From contig CP076021.1 of NCBI GenBank assembly GCA_018622495.1, forward strand, positions 992,001 to 1,056,000: a DNA stretch of 64,000 nt. The letters are read 5' to 3'. This document shows positions 27,902 to 37,823 of the stretch, piece by piece. This DNA comes from Mycoplasmatota bacterium (GTDB lineage Bacteria > Bacillota_I > Bacilli_A > Acholeplasmatales > Acholeplasmataceae). Position numbers and translations under genes: made by a program. A model generated the notes under the pieces. It worked only from the letters and a program-made list of their open reading frames with translations, was not told where the DNA came from and did not search any database. Positions within the stretch are counted from its first letter, which is position 1. The number at the start of each line of letters is the position of its first letter.

Positions 27902-28499
27902 TTTTCAAACGTCCTTTTAACTGGTTAATTTTTGTGTGTAATCTTTTCTTTTCTTCATATTCAGTCATATAAAGACTAGGTGGTAAATCAGTTGTTGTTT
28001 CAAATATATGAAAATAGGGTTCTACATAATCAACGCTATCCATAAAAAAAGGATAAACATCAGTTCTAAATTGCAAGATACCTGATGGTTTTAATATGTT
28101 TTGATATAGTTTTAAAAAAGTTTCATAAGTTAATCTTCTTTTATGATGTTTCTTTTTAGGCCAAGGATCAGAAAAATTTAGATATATATAATCAATCATA
28201 TCTTTTTCAAAATATTGATCTAAATTTTTAGCGTCGCCTAAAATAATGATCAGATTAGTTAATCCTAGCATTTCTTTTTTTTCAACGATACGATATAGTA
28301 CTGACATGTTTAATTCAAATGCAATAAACACTTGTTCTGGATTGTCTTTGGCAAGTGATGTAATAAAGTGACCTTTACCACTACCAACTTCTAAATGGGT
28401 TACTTTTGAAGGATCAAGTGTTATTTTTTCTGGTTCTATGATAACTGATTTACTTTTAAGTAAATCAAGCGTCACAAAACTTAATTTCTTTACTCTCAT
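27894..28499 (-). CDS. trmB: tRNA (guanine-N7-)-methyltransferase
   Basis: It makes m7G46 in the variable loop of tRNA. The SAM loop is LEVGSGKGHF and the family hallmark is FSDPWPKKKHHKRRL, with a C-terminal YEEKKRLHTKIN that contacts tRNA. Its 201 residues match TrmB. It is the first gene of a three-gene operon with M42 and AKR. It is not related to the TrmB-type transcription regulator at 37824. Confidence 0.93.
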   Translation of the reverse strand: MRVKKLSFVTLDLLKSKSVIIEPEKITLDPSKVTHLEVGSGKGHFITSLAKDNPEQVFIAFELNMSVLYRIVEKKEMLGLTNLIIILGDAKNLDQYFEKDMIDYIYLNFSDPWPKKKHHKRRLTYETFLKLYQNILKPSGILQFRTDVYPFFMDSVDYVEPYFHIFETTTDLPPSLYMTEYEEKKRLHTKINQLKGRLKND

Positions 28500-28514
28500 C
28501 GTCTATATATAACA

Positions 28515-28537
28515 AAGTGGTAGAATATCTACCACTT
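28515..28537 (-). terminator. terminator after ptsH
   Basis: Short stem AAGTGGTAGA / TCTACCACTT overlapping the ptsH stop; the T tract on the minus strand is weak (TTTGTTAT). Confidence 0.55.
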
Positions 28538-28804
28538 ATGCCAATCTTCCTAAACCTTCTGAAATCATGAAATCACTGAGTAAAGCAATTGCTTTTTCCT
28601 CATCTTCACCTTCAGCTTTTATTGTTACTTCTTCACCCTTATAAATACCTAAGGACATTAAACCCATAATTGATTTTAAATTAACAGTTTTACCCATAGC
28701 TTGAAGTTCAACTTCTGATTGAAAACTCATTGCTAAATTAACAAGTCTAGTTGCCGGTCTTGCGTGAATCCCATACTCTGAAGTGATTAAAAAATTTTTT
28801 TCAT
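28536..28804 (-). CDS. ptsH: phosphocarrier protein HPr, 5' frameshift
   Basis: HPr carries phosphate from enzyme I at His15 and is a regulatory target at Ser46. The ribosome site AAAGGAG and ATG 28804 open a frame that stops after five codons (TAA). Adding one base in the adjacent A7/T6 runs gives an 89-residue HPr beginning MKK, then TSEYGIHARPATR with the active His, and KSIMGLMSLGI with the regulatory Ser. As the sequence stands, only a 64-residue piece from an internal ATG could be made and it lacks His15. The lesion is in a homopolymer and is probably a read error. The next gene upstream is a IIB-like membrane protein. Confidence 0.85.
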
Positions 28805-28808
28805 TTTT

Positions 28809-29165
28809 TTAAGCTCCTTTACTTATAAGAAATGAATATATTTCTTTTGTATGTTCTTTAAATAGAACAGTTATTTTATTACCAGATATAAAAGCTGGTA
28901 TTTTTGCAGTTGTAAAAAATTTTGAATCGATTTGTTTTGTGTCTAATACATTGACTTGAATGCGTTGATGCTCAAGATTAACAGATTTAATATTTTTCTT
29001 AGTGCCTAATGCATTTAAGATAGATGTTAAATAACTTTCTTCAAGTGCTGGTTTTTGTTTTTTTAGTTGAATGACAACAATAACAATGGATAATAAGATA
29101 ATTATTATTATACCGAAAATAATAATTTTGGGTATAATGCTAGTTGTACTAATTAATAAGTTCAT
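28809..29165 (-). CDS. membrane-anchored PTS IIB-like protein lacking the phospho-Cys
   Basis: A 118-residue protein: an N-terminal membrane helix (IIIFGIIIIILLSIVIVVI, about 14-32) then a soluble domain with the glucose-type IIB pattern, YLTSILNALGTKKNIKSV, QRIQVNV and KITVLFKEHTKEIY. In IIB the active Cys precedes the TRLR strand. Aligned by eye, that position is Glu here (NLEHQRIQV), so phosphate transfer by the normal route is not possible. Mycoplasma has a similar small, anchored IIB-like protein (MG129 type). It is adjacent to ptsH, four bases apart, so it may sense HPr rather than carry sugar. The role is unknown. Confidence 0.75.
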   Translation of the reverse strand: MNLLISTTSIIPKIIIFGIIIIILLSIVIVVIQLKKQKPALEESYLTSILNALGTKKNIKSVNLEHQRIQVNVLDTKQIDSKFFTTAKIPAFISGNKITVLFKEHTKEIYSFLISKGA

Positions 29166-29211
29166 ATTTTCACCCTATTTAAATTATACATATTTTTACT
29201 TACGATTTCAA

Positions 29212-30228
29212 TCACTTGATAAACATAGAGTCTCCAAATGAGAAAAAACGATATTTTTCTTTGATTGCTTCTAGATAAGCATCTTTAATTAATTGTTTTG
29301 ATGCAAGTGCACTCACGAGCATTAATAATGTTGATTTTGGTAAATGAAAATTAGTAATTAGTGCATCGCATGCCTTGAATTTGTAGCCTGGATATATAAA
29401 TATATGGGTATCAAATGTACCAGCATGAAATCCTTGATCATAATTAGATTCTAATGTTCTAAGTGATGTTGTACCAACACAAATTAAACGTTTATGATTT
29501 TGTTTTGCTTGATTTAGTTTATCTGAACTTTCTTTTGTAATGGTATATGTTTCTTTATGCATATGATGATCTTCAATTTTATCTACCTTAACAGGTCTAA
29601 ATGTGCCAAGACCAACATTTAAAGTCACAGGTATAATTTCTACACCTTTTTCTTTAATTTTATCTAATAGATCTACTGTAAAGTGAAGACCTGCAGTTGG
29701 TGCAGCTGCACTACCAAAATCTTTAGCATAAACTGTTTGATAACGATCTTGTTCTAGTAATTGTTCATGAATATATGGTGGTAGTGGCATGGTGCCTAAT
29801 TTTTCTAATGTCTCAATTAATATACCTTCATAATCAAGTTTAAACGTTCTTATACCCTCTTCTTTAATACCAACACATGTTGCAGTCAGTAAATCGCTAA
29901 AATGAATAACAGTGCCTATTTTAACACGTTTTGCAGGTTTAGTAAGTGCATCCCATGTATCTTTTTCAATTGTTTTTAATAAAAGAACTTCAATAATTGC
30001 ATGCGTTTCAGCTTTTTCACCCATAAGTCTTGCAGGTATAACTTTAGTATCATTTAAAACTAAAACATCATTTTCATCTAATTGATCAACGATATGATAA
30101 AAATGATCATGTGTAATGCTTTGTTGATGACGATCAATAATCATTAATCTTGAATGATCTCTTTTATCTTCTGGATGTTGTGCAATAAGTTCTTGTGGTA
30201 ATTCAAAATCAAATTCACTTACTTTCAT
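29212..30228 (-). CDS. queA: tRNA preQ1 ribosyltransferase-isomerase
   Basis: It transfers ribose from S-adenosylmethionine to preQ1 in tRNA to make epoxyqueuosine. The N-terminus [18 protein letters not shown], the middle motif [12 protein letters not shown] and the C-terminal [18 protein letters not shown] are diagnostic. Length is 338 residues. ATG 30228 lies inside the end of ruvB (14-base overlap), so the genes are coupled. Its presence means the organism can modify tRNA if preQ1 is supplied. Confidence 0.93.
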   Translation of the reverse strand: MKVSEFDFELPQELIAQHPEDKRDHSRLMIIDRHQQSITHDHFYHIVDQLDENDVLVLNDTKVIPARLMGEKAETHAIIEVLLLKTIEKDTWDALTKPAKRVKIGTVIHFSDLLTATCVGIKEEGIRTFKLDYEGILIETLEKLGTMPLPPYIHEQLLEQDRYQTVYAKDFGSAAAPTAGLHFTVDLLDKIKEKGVEIIPVTLNVGLGTFRPVKVDKIEDHHMHKETYTITKESSDKLNQAKQNHKRLICVGTTSLRTLESNYDQGFHAGTFDTHIFIYPGYKFKACDALITNFHLPKSTLLMLVSALASKQLIKDAYLEAIKEKYRFFSFGDSMFIK

Positions 30229-31234
30229 GATCAAATAACCCTTTATAATATGTTACACCTAAAGCATGATAAGTTAACTCAGTAGCAACTCTACCTCTCG
30301 GTGTTCTTTTAATATATCCTTCCATTAATAAATATGGTTCATATACATCTTCAACGGTTGTCATTTCTTCACCAATGGATGCTGAAATTGTTTCAATACC
30401 AACAGGACCACCATTAAATTTTTCAACAATAGCTTTTAAATAACGATAATCGGTATGATCAAGACCATTTTTGTCAATACCTAATTTAGATAATGCATGA
30501 TTTGTAATGTCATTAGTAATCACGCCATCACCAATGATTTCTGCAAAATCTCTAACACGTCTAAATAAACGGTTCGCGATTCTTGGTGTTCCACGACTTC
30601 GCTTAGATAATGATAAAACCGCATCTTCATCAATTTTATTTTGATATACTGTTGAAGTTCTTCTTACAATTTGTTCTAATTCTTGATGATTATAATATGC
30701 CAATCTAAAGACAACACCAAAACGATCTCTAAGCGGTGCAGATAAATCACCAAATCTAGTGGTTGCACCAATTAAAGTAAAAGGTGGTAAGTCAATACGA
30801 ATAGATCTTGAACTTGAATCTTTTCCAATCACGATATCTAGAACATAATCTTCCATTGCACTATATAATACTTCTTCTACAAAACGAGGCAGACGATGAA
30901 TTTCATCAATAAATAAGACATCACCAGGATTAAGCGAACTTAAGACTGCAGCTAAATCACCACTACGCTCAATTGCTGGACCACTGGTCACTTTAATTTG
31001 AACACCGAGTTCATTAGCTATGATTTGTGCTAATGTCGTTTTCCCAAGCCCTGGAGGACCGTATAATAAGATATGATCAAGTGCTTCTTCACGTTTAAGT
31101 GCTGCTTTAATATAGATATCTAACATTTCTTTAATATTAGATTGTCCTATATATTGATCAAGTGATTGAGGACGTAAGCTTTGATCTTCATCTTCTTTAA
31201 TTGCCATTGCAGTTATCATTCTTTCGTTATCCAT
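30215..31234 (-). CDS. ruvB: Holliday junction branch migration ATPase RuvB
   Basis: The hexameric AAA+ motor that drives branch migration with RuvA. Motifs: [12 protein letters not shown], Walker [10 protein letters not shown], Walker [10 protein letters not shown], sensor 1 [10 protein letters not shown], arginine finger region LRDRFG, and the C-terminal winged helix [13 protein letters not shown]. Length is 339 residues. It follows ruvA after eight bases. Confidence 0.95.
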   Translation of the reverse strand: MDNERMITAMAIKEDEDQSLRPQSLDQYIGQSNIKEMLDIYIKAALKREEALDHILLYGPPGLGKTTLAQIIANELGVQIKVTSGPAIERSGDLAAVLSSLNPGDVLFIDEIHRLPRFVEEVLYSAMEDYVLDIVIGKDSSSRSIRIDLPPFTLIGATTRFGDLSAPLRDRFGVVFRLAYYNHQELEQIVRRTSTVYQNKIDEDAVLSLSKRSRGTPRIANRLFRRVRDFAEIIGDGVITNDITNHALSKLGIDKNGLDHTDYRYLKAIVEKFNGGPVGIETISASIGEEMTTVEDVYEPYLLMEGYIKRTPRGRVATELTYHALGVTYYKGLFDHESK

Positions 31235-31242
31235 AAATACCT

Positions 31243-31797
31243 CTACTTAATCAATAATTGTAAGGCTTGTTTAATCATTTGTTCTATAGACAAATCTAAA
31301 TCTACCTTTTTCATGACTTTTCTAATTTCTGTTTTATTATATCCAAGTGCTGAGAGTGCTTGTGTCACATCACTTTCAAATGAAGGGATAAGTGACTTCT
31401 CATCTTCTACTAATTTACCTTTAAGATCTAGTATAATTTGTTGAGCACTTTTTGACCCAATACCAGGAAATTTAGTTAAAAATTTTATATCAGCATTTTC
31501 AATAGCTAAAATCGTATCATCAACTTGATCAGTAGCAAGCATACTAAGTGCACTTTTTGGACCAATACCAGATACACTAATTAATTGTACAAATAAATTT
31601 AATCCTTCAATGGAGTTAAAACCATATAGATTAAATGCATCTTCTCTAATATAGTGATAAGTATAGACAATCACGTCATCTTCCATATGATATTGATATG
31701 GATAAGGTGATAGTATTTTATACCCAATATCATGATTCTCAATCACGATATGAGTTGGTTTAATTGCTTTTACCTTGCCTTTTAAATATGCATACAT
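31243..31797 (-). CDS. ruvA: Holliday junction DNA-binding protein RuvA
   Basis: The tetrameric junction-binding partner of RuvB. Domain I is the OB fold ([12 protein letters not shown]), domain II has two helix-hairpin-helix motifs ([15 protein letters not shown] and [15 protein letters not shown]) and domain III is the short C-terminal helix bundle ([18 protein letters not shown]). The start is set at the ATG 31797, normal for RuvA, with GTGGTG upstream; the frame extends six codons further. It heads ruvA-ruvB-queA. Confidence 0.93.
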   Translation of the reverse strand: MYAYLKGKVKAIKPTHIVIENHDIGYKILSPYPYQYHMEDDVIVYTYHYIREDAFNLYGFNSIEGLNLFVQLISVSGIGPKSALSMLATDQVDDTILAIENADIKFLTKFPGIGSKSAQQIILDLKGKLVEDEKSLIPSFESDVTQALSALGYNKTEIRKVMKKVDLDLSIEQMIKQALQLLIK

Positions 31798-31875
31798 ATT
31801 TTGCACCACTTTCATAAATATAGACTAATTATAACATTTTTTTAGAGTTTTTCCTATCATAACAATTGATTATGA

Positions 31876-31881
31876 TATAAT
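31876..31881 (+). promoter_or_regulatory. extended -10 promoter of the large coiled-coil gene
   Basis: TATAAT with TGA directly before it (extended -10), no good -35. The first in-frame ATG (31880) overlaps this element and cannot be in the transcript, so the real start must lie further on. Confidence 0.7.
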
Positions 31882-31903
31882 GAATTTAGGATGTGATGAA
31901 CAC

Positions 31904-34900
31904 TTGAATAAAGATATAATTAAACACTTCCAATCAGAATATAAATTAAGGGTCAAAGAAGATAAAATCTATGATTCTATCTATAAAAGTTTTTCAAAAG
32001 AATTAAATCTTTTTATCCCTTTTTTTAAGCAACAAAGTGATTTAGAAAAAAAACAAAAGTCACTTTTTTTACAACGTCAAGATCTCATTTCACAAGATCA
32101 TCAAATATTATCTGATAAATATATAAGAGCATATGATAAAATCATTGATAAAAATTCAATTGAAATTAATGATCAACATCAATTGTTATTAGAAAAACAT
32201 AAAGAAATTCAAACAAATTACCAACTTAAACTTGAACATATTCAAAGTGAACGGATTTCGTTAAAAAATCAAATCACTTCTCAAATCAATGATGCGAAAA
32301 CTAAAGTTAATCGTCGTTTTTTTGAAATTGAACAAAACTTTAAATCACTAAAAGCTAAAAATTTAGATATTGTTGATGAAATTGAAAAAGAATTTAAGTT
32401 AACTGAAGAAAACATTCAAAATAATTTTGAAAAGACACTTGCTTCTCTTCAATTACAACAAACTGAAATTGTAGAAGTTAAAGAACAAGCAATTAATGAA
32501 AATAAAGCATCTAAATCTTTAGAAACAACTAAGAATAATACATATTACATCAATATTAAAAAAACGTTTAACGATGCTAATGTCAACATCAATGAAAAGA
32601 TCAATGTTTTAAATAAAACACATCAACGTGCGCTTTCTAAACTAGAAAAATCTAGAGATAAAAATAATGATCCTATATTAGAAGAAAAAATAGAATCCAT
32701 TAAACAAAATTATGCAAGTCAATTAGAAGCATTTGATCTTTCTTTTGAAGAAGTCTTAAAGAAATATGAAGATAAGAAAGAAAAAATGTTGCATGAATTT
32801 GGTGAATCCATTAGTATTTATAATTCTAAACTAACTAATAATAAAGAAACAATTGAAGAAGAAAAATTAAAAATTGTACGTGAACATCGTAACCAGATGA
32901 AAGATCTAAATGATGCTCAACAACAAATGATAGCTAAAAAAATGAAAAAACAACTTAATATGAGTGATAATGAACTCAATAAGATGATTATTCAAACACA
33001 AAAAGATATTAGTGAAATTAAACGTAGTTATCAACAACGTACTTCTCAACTAGAAAATAACTATTTAAGAAATAGATATGAATGGCGTTTAAATAAACTA
33101 CTTTTAACAAATACCTTTCATAATGATTTAAAGAAAATAGAAATAAATTATCAATACAATTTAGAATCAGCACGTTCAAAGTATCAACTTAATGAATCAC
33201 AGTTTGCTGTAAAAAAAGAAATTTTATTGCAAACACTTAATCAAGATATATTACCACTTGATACACAAATGATGCTTCAAAACCTCGTTCAAGAACGTGA
33301 ATTAAATTTACTTAATAATGATCAACAAATTGCACTTAATCAATTAAAAATTGAGTTACTTGATATTGAAAAGACTTTTGAAATTGCACATCAAGAACTT
33401 ATATTTTTAGAAAATAAAAACGCACAAGAATTATCTTCTGAAATATTGGTATTAAATTCTAATACACAATTAGAACTTGAAAAAGCTAAAATTCAAAGAG
33501 AAGCTTATAAAGAAGATTTTATGAGACGTAAAACATTATTACAATCTTCTTTTGATTATCAACAGCTTCAATTAAACCATCGTTATAATATACAAAACAT
33601 CAATTGGATGTATGAAGAGCAAATTGAAGATATCGATTCTAGATATTCTAAATTTCTAGCAAAAAGAAAAGAGACCTTAATTTATCATAAACGATCTCAT
33701 TTTATGCGTGATGCTGATGTAAAAACAAAATCACGTATTCAACAAAACGCTTCTATTAAATCAATTAGAGACTACAAAAATGACATTATATCTAAACAAT
33801 ACTATATAGAGTCTTTAACTTCTACTCTATTATTTTGTTATACACGTTTACAAAATGTTAATGCGATGATTGGTCAGTTGTATCGACTTCCTGCTCATCC
33901 TGATGTTTTTAAATCAATGATTGACCTGTTTAAACAATATGTTGAACAAATTAATTTAGTTGTTGAAAGTAAAATCGAAAACAATAAAGATGAGTTACTT
34001 GCTTTTATTAATACACGCAAAAATGACATATCTCATCATAAACATGCGCTAAAACATGAAACATTTCAATTCTTTAGTCAAAACAATATTGATCAATATG
34101 ATATTGATATCGATCATTTTGAACAAGAAATAAAATATTTGGAAAGTATGTTGCTTATTGAACAAGCTTCTATTGAAAAGCATCAAGCATTTGTTGCACA
34201 ATTAGAAAAAATTAAACAACAAGTTCAATCAAATGATGACACTCTTGATCGTACAGATAATGAGAAACTCATTAAAAGACATATCATTCATATTAAAGCT
34301 AGTCAATCTAGAAATAATATTTATGAACAAGAAATAAGAAAACATCGTCGTGCACAATCTTTATTAGAATATCGCAAACAAAAAATTAAACGTGAAATGA
34401 ACCGTGAAAACCGTAAATTTGAACGACGTACAAAAGTAGAAATGAAACAATATGATCAATATGGACGATTAATTCTTAAAGTTTATCAACGTATTAATCG
34501 TCAATTTAAGACATTTGCATCTTCATTTAATCTATATAATAAATATATAGATAATAATGTTTTTATGACTGATAAACAAATTAGTGATGTCATGAATAAT
34601 TTTGATAAAAAATCACTTCTATTTTCTAATTTAATCACTGTTGAACAACAAAATCAACAAGTATTAGTTAAAAGATTTTATATGATGCACTTAGATCAAG
34701 AAGCATTGCTTATTCAAGATATTAAAGAACATGAAAAACGTTCACTTTCACTACTTAAAAAAAGTAGTGACCTATACCGTCGTAAAATAGACCATGAACT
34801 TAAAAAGCAAGAGCATATGACGCGACATGCAAGACAAATTGAAAAAAATCAATTAGATGATGAAATTAAAACTCAAGAAATTCAATATTTAAAATCTTGC

Positions 34901-35458
34901 AAGAAACTTGAAGTATTAATTAAACATCAAGAAGATGTCATTCAAAAAGCAAATCAAGAAATTGAATTACAACTTCAAACAATCAATCAAAATCAACATG
35001 AAATCGCACTTCAATATTTAAACGATACACAGGAAAAAGATCATGCTTTAGAAGATCAATATCAAAAAAATCTAAAACAAGTGCTTCATCAATATGATAA
35101 AAAGATTGATGATTTTAATCATTTAAATATGAATTTAGAGAAAAAGAATCAAGCATTATTATTACAATATCAAGCTAATGAAAAATCATTATATGATACC
35201 CACACATCTAAGCTAAATCATTTTAAACAAAAATCAACACAAAATTTACAAAAGATTAATCAATTAGAAAACAGTTTTAATAAAAAAGTAAAACAAGAAT
35301 TAAAAACAAGAAATACTTCATTTAGACTTCTACAAAAAGATTTAAAATCTAAAAATAAACAAACAACAACGGCAGAAACTAAGATTTTTAATCAAGATGT
35401 TAAAGAAGAAAGAGCAAGTCTGCGTTTTAAATTAAAATCATTAAAAATTAATAAATAA
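31904..35458 (+). CDS. very large coiled-coil protein with central hinge, unknown function
   Basis: The start is put at TTG 31904, six bases after AGGATGTGAT (close to AGGAGGTGAT; lon uses the same variant), giving 1,184 residues. Almost the whole protein is charged helix rich in Lys, Glu, Gln, Asn and Leu, with very few Pro or Gly, so long coiled coils are expected from about 60 to 640 and from 700 to the end. A break lies near 670-690 (MIGQLYRLPAHPDVF), flanked by hydrophobic helices (LLFCYTRLQNVNAM, MIDLFKQYVEQINLVV). There is no Walker A or B, signal peptide or membrane helix. The N-terminus (about 1-50) is a short non-coiled cap. It is a single gene on the opposite strand to its neighbours, between ruvA and obgE. 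No homologue is recognised. It looks like a filament-former or SMC-shaped scaffold without ATPase heads. Confidence 0.8.
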   Translation: MNKDIIKHFQSEYKLRVKEDKIYDSIYKSFSKELNLFIPFFKQQSDLEKKQKSLFLQRQDLISQDHQILSDKYIRAYDKIIDKNSIEINDQHQLLLEKHKEIQTNYQLKLEHIQSERISLKNQITSQINDAKTKVNRRFFEIEQNFKSLKAKNLDIVDEIEKEFKLTEENIQNNFEKTLASLQLQQTEIVEVKEQAINENKASKSLETTKNNTYYINIKKTFNDANVNINEKINVLNKTHQRALSKLEKSRDKNNDPILEEKIESIKQNYASQLEAFDLSFEEVLKKYEDKKEKMLHEFGESISIYNSKLTNNKETIEEEKLKIVREHRNQMKDLNDAQQQMIAKKMKKQLNMSDNELNKMIIQTQKDISEIKRSYQQRTSQLENNYLRNRYEWRLNKLLLTNTFHNDLKKIEINYQYNLESARSKYQLNESQFAVKKEILLQTLNQDILPLDTQMMLQNLVQERELNLLNNDQQIALNQLKIELLDIEKTFEIAHQELIFLENKNAQELSSEILVLNSNTQLELEKAKIQREAYKEDFMRRKTLLQSSFDYQQLQLNHRYNIQNINWMYEEQIEDIDSRYSKFLAKRKETLIYHKRSHFMRDADVKTKSRIQQNASIKSIRDYKNDIISKQYYIESLTSTLLFCYTRLQNVNAMIGQLYRLPAHPDVFKSMIDLFKQYVEQINLVVESKIENNKDELLAFINTRKNDISHHKHALKHETFQFFSQNNIDQYDIDIDHFEQEIKYLESMLLIEQASIEKHQAFVAQLEKIKQQVQSNDDTLDRTDNEKLIKRHIIHIKASQSRNNIYEQEIRKHRRAQSLLEYRKQKIKREMNRENRKFERRTKVEMKQYDQYGRLILKVYQRINRQFKTFASSFNLYNKYIDNNVFMTDKQISDVMNNFDKKSLLFSNLITVEQQNQQVLVKRFYMMHLDQEALLIQDIKEHEKRSLSLLKKSSDLYRRKIDHELKKQEHMTRHARQIEKNQLDDEIKTQEIQYLKSCKKLEVLIKHQEDVIQKANQEIELQLQTINQNQHEIALQYLNDTQEKDHALEDQYQKNLKQVLHQYDKKIDDFNHLNMNLEKKNQALLLQYQANEKSLYDTHTSKLNHFKQKSTQNLQKINQLENSFNKKVKQELKTRNTSFRLLQKDLKSKNKQTTTAETKIFNQDVKEERASLRFKLKSLKINK

Positions 35459-35486
35459 AAGCCAGAAAATATTTTCCGGCTTTTTT
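35457..35486. terminator. bidirectional terminator coiled-coil gene / obgE
   Basis: Stem AAAAGCC-GAAAAT paired with ATTTTC-GGCTTTT (one A/C mismatch), then T6 on the plus strand and a matching A run on the other side. Confidence 0.85.
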
Positions 35487-35487
35487 A

Positions 35488-36747
35488 TTATTCAATAAAT
35501 TCAAATTCATATTTTAAGATACGTACAATGTCATGATGTTTACAACCCTTATCTCTTAGTGCTTGATCAACACCTAAAGTTCTAAGTTGTCTTGCAAAAC
35601 GTTTAATACCATCTTCTCTTGAAAAATCAGTTCTAGAAAATAATAATTCAATTTTAGAACCTGTTAATACATATACACCATCTTCAATATTGATTTCAAA
35701 TGCTTTTTCCTTACTATCATCAACAAATGTATAAACTTTTTGTTCTTCAACATCTTCTTCAATCATTTTTGGTGCAAGTTTTAACTGTTCTACAGTTAAG
35801 TACAACAATTCATTTAATTTTGTTTTTTGAATCGCTGAAATTGAAACCATTGGTTTATCAATTTTCTTTTGAAGTGCTTCAAATGCTTCTTTGGCACCTG
35901 GCATATCAATTTTATTACAAACAACGATTTGTGGTCTATCAAGTAATGCTTCATCATACATTTCTAACTCATGATTAATTTTTTGATACGTTTCATATGG
36001 ATCATCAACGGTTAGATCGACGACATGTAAGAATAGGCGACATCTTTCAATATGTTTTAAGAAACGAATACCTAAACCATGTCCTTGATGCGCATCTTCT
36101 ATTAGACCTGGAAGATCAGCTAGCACAAATTGTTCTTCACCAACATAAACCATCCCTAAGTTTGGTTGTAATGTAGTAAATGGATATGCTGCAATTTTAG
36201 GTTTAGAGTTAGATACAACAGATAATAATGTTGACTTACCAACACTTGGATAACCAATCATACCTACATCAGCTAAGACTTTTAATTCTACACTAATCTT
36301 AAAATACTCACCTGGATCGCCATTTTCAGCAAAATCAGGTGCAGGATTTCTATGTGTCGCAAATGCCATGTTACCACGACCACCTTTGCCACCTTTAGCA
36401 ACTACTAATTCTTGTTGATGTCTTGTTATTTCGCCAATTTTTATTGTTTTATCAGCATTATAAACAATCGTACCTAAAGGTACTTTTACATAAACATTAT
36501 TTGCATTAGCACCATGCTGACCTTTACTAAGACCACTGACACCTTTATCTGCTTTAATATGTCTTCTATATTGTAGATTAATGAGTGTTTGTTCACCTTC
36601 TTCACCAACAAAGATAACTGAACCACCACGACCACCATTACCGCCCCATGGACCACCAAACTCTACATATTTTTCACGACGATAAGATGCCATACCATTG
36701 CCACCTTTACCACCGTATACTTCTACTGTGACTTCATCTATAAACAT
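35488..36747 (-). CDS. obgE: GTPase Obg
   Basis: An essential GTPase in 50S assembly and stress control. Three domains are present: the Gly-rich Obg fold (1-158; EVYGGKGGNGMASYRREKYV), the G domain with GYPSVGKSTLL, the Switch II motif DLPGLIEDA, NKID and SISAIQK, and the C-terminal OCT domain (about 340-419). Its 419 residues match the Firmicute form. It lies just after rpmA, separated by a terminator stem. Confidence 0.95.
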   Translation of the reverse strand: MFIDEVTVEVYGGKGGNGMASYRREKYVEFGGPWGGNGGRGGSVIFVGEEGEQTLINLQYRRHIKADKGVSGLSKGQHGANANNVYVKVPLGTIVYNADKTIKIGEITRHQQELVVAKGGKGGRGNMAFATHRNPAPDFAENGDPGEYFKISVELKVLADVGMIGYPSVGKSTLLSVVSNSKPKIAAYPFTTLQPNLGMVYVGEEQFVLADLPGLIEDAHQGHGLGIRFLKHIERCRLFLHVVDLTVDDPYETYQKINHELEMYDEALLDRPQIVVCNKIDMPGAKEAFEALQKKIDKPMVSISAIQKTKLNELLYLTVEQLKLAPKMIEEDVEEQKVYTFVDDSKEKAFEINIEDGVYVLTGSKIELLFSRTDFSREDGIKRFARQLRTLGVDQALRDKGCKHHDIVRILKYEFEFIE

Positions 36748-36771
36748 AGATTCACGTCCTTTCCATAAAAA

Positions 36772-36793
36772 AAGGATAACGTAGGTTATCCTT
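36772..36793 (-). terminator. terminator between rpmA and obgE
   Basis: Minus-strand stem AAGGATAAC / GTTATCCTT with a four-base loop and T7. It overlaps the rpmA stop. obgE is probably read by leakage, or from an unseen promoter. Confidence 0.75.
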
Positions 36794-37064
36794 CATAAAC
36801 TGAGACTTGTTTTCTATTTTTGCCGAGTCTTTCATATTTAACAGTACCTGATACCTTTGCAAATAATGTATCATCACCACCGCGACCTACATTAGTGCCT
36901 GGGTGAATTTTAGTACCTCTTTGACGAAAGATAATCGCGCCAGCTTTTGCAAATTGTCCATCAGATAATTTTAAGCCTAAGCGTTTAGATTCAGAGTCAC
37001 GTCCATTTCTAGTGGAACCTACACCTTTTTTAGATGCGAATAACTGTATATTTAATTTTAACAT
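36786..37064 (-). CDS. rpmA: ribosomal protein L27 with cleavable N-terminus
   Basis: A 92-residue 50S protein next to the peptidyl-transferase centre. The N-terminus [17 protein letters not shown] carries the Firmicute-type extension: the nine residues up to LQLF-like QLF are removed by the protease Prp before A-S-K-K-G. The body ([23 protein letters not shown]) is standard. It lies one base after prp, its own processing enzyme. Confidence 0.95.
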   Translation of the reverse strand: MLKLNIQLFASKKGVGSTRNGRDSESKRLGLKLSDGQFAKAGAIIFRQRGTKIHPGTNVGRGGDDTLFAKVSGTVKYERLGKNRKQVSVYEG

Positions 37065-37065
37065 G

Positions 37066-37380
37066 TTATCCCTCCTTCTTGATTTTTATATATTTAGGAT
37101 ATTGATTACTAAGATCAGTAAGGCTATATTGTAAATTGTCTAACATGGCTTTTACTAAGTGATTCATACCATTGACTTCTATTTGAAAATAACCTTCTTC
37201 TATATCATACTTGACATCATCAAGTACGTTTAATTTTTCTAGAGCATTTATTGTCATAATGAGCGCTGTAGATACAGATGCACATACAATATCTTTTCCA
37301 GATTGGTCATATAATGCATGACCAGTGACTTCGATGTATTTGATTTCATTCAAATCACATCTGATATCAACCTTAATCAT
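37066..37380 (-). CDS. prp: ribosomal-processing cysteine protease Prp
   Basis: It cleaves the N-terminal extension of L27. The catalytic His is in [12 protein letters not shown] and the catalytic Cys in [11 protein letters not shown], which is the Prp/YsxB pattern. At 104 residues it is of normal length. It sits between rplU and rpmA, as in most Firmicutes, with 1-2 base gaps. Confidence 0.93.
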   Translation of the reverse strand: MIKVDIRCDLNEIKYIEVTGHALYDQSGKDIVCASVSTALIMTINALEKLNVLDDVKYDIEEGYFQIEVNGMNHLVKAMLDNLQYSLTDLSNQYPKYIKIKKEG

Positions 37381-37382
37381 GT

Positions 37383-37691
37383 TTATAAAACGATTGATTC
37401 AATAACAAGCTTTGTATATGGTTGACGATGACCTTGCTTTTTATGGTAGTTTTTTCTTCTCTTAAACTTGTAAACGATAATTTTCTTATCTTTCCCTTGT
37501 TTAAGAACTTTAGCAACTACTTTAGCACCAGATACAACAGGTGTTCCAATTTGTGGTTTTTCTCCACCAATTGCTAATACTTCGCTAAACTCATAAGTAT
37601 CGCCTGCTTCAACGTCTAATTTTTCAACGAAAATTTCTTGACCTTCAACAACTTTTACTTGTTTACCACCAGTTTTAATGACTGCATACAT
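37383..37691 (-). CDS. rplU: ribosomal protein L21
   Basis: A 102-residue 50S protein: [14 protein letters not shown], then [33 protein letters not shown], matching L21 throughout. It is the first gene of rplU-prp-rpmA. The ribosome site AAGGAGG is strong. Confidence 0.95.
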   Translation of the reverse strand: MYAVIKTGGKQVKVVEGQEIFVEKLDVEAGDTYEFSEVLAIGGEKPQIGTPVVSGAKVVAKVLKQGKDKKIIVYKFKRRKNYHKKQGHRQPYTKLVIESIVL

Positions 37692-37776
37692 AAATTGTGT
37701 TACCTCCTTATTAGATTTGAAGACTCACTATTGAGGCAGTCTAAAAGACATTTAAACCTCTTCTATGTGGTACAAC
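37692..37776 (-). promoter_or_regulatory. rplU leader, L21-leader candidate
   Basis: An 85-nt untranslated leader with a nested hairpin (GAGG...CCTC around GTCT-TTT-AGAC) and a second AGACT/AGTCT pairing that would compete with it. Position and size fit the L21 leader of Firmicutes, a proposed autoregulatory site. Family membership was not tested. Confidence 0.45.
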
Positions 37777-37782
37777 ATGACT

Positions 37783-37811
37783 ATTTTAACTTAAGCAAGC
37801 CAAAAAGTCAA
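37783..37811 (-). promoter_or_regulatory. promoter of rplU-prp-rpmA
   Basis: TTGACT (37811-37806), 17-bp spacer, TAAAAT (37788-37783). Confidence 0.75.
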
Positions 37812-37823
37812 CAAAAACAGTTA

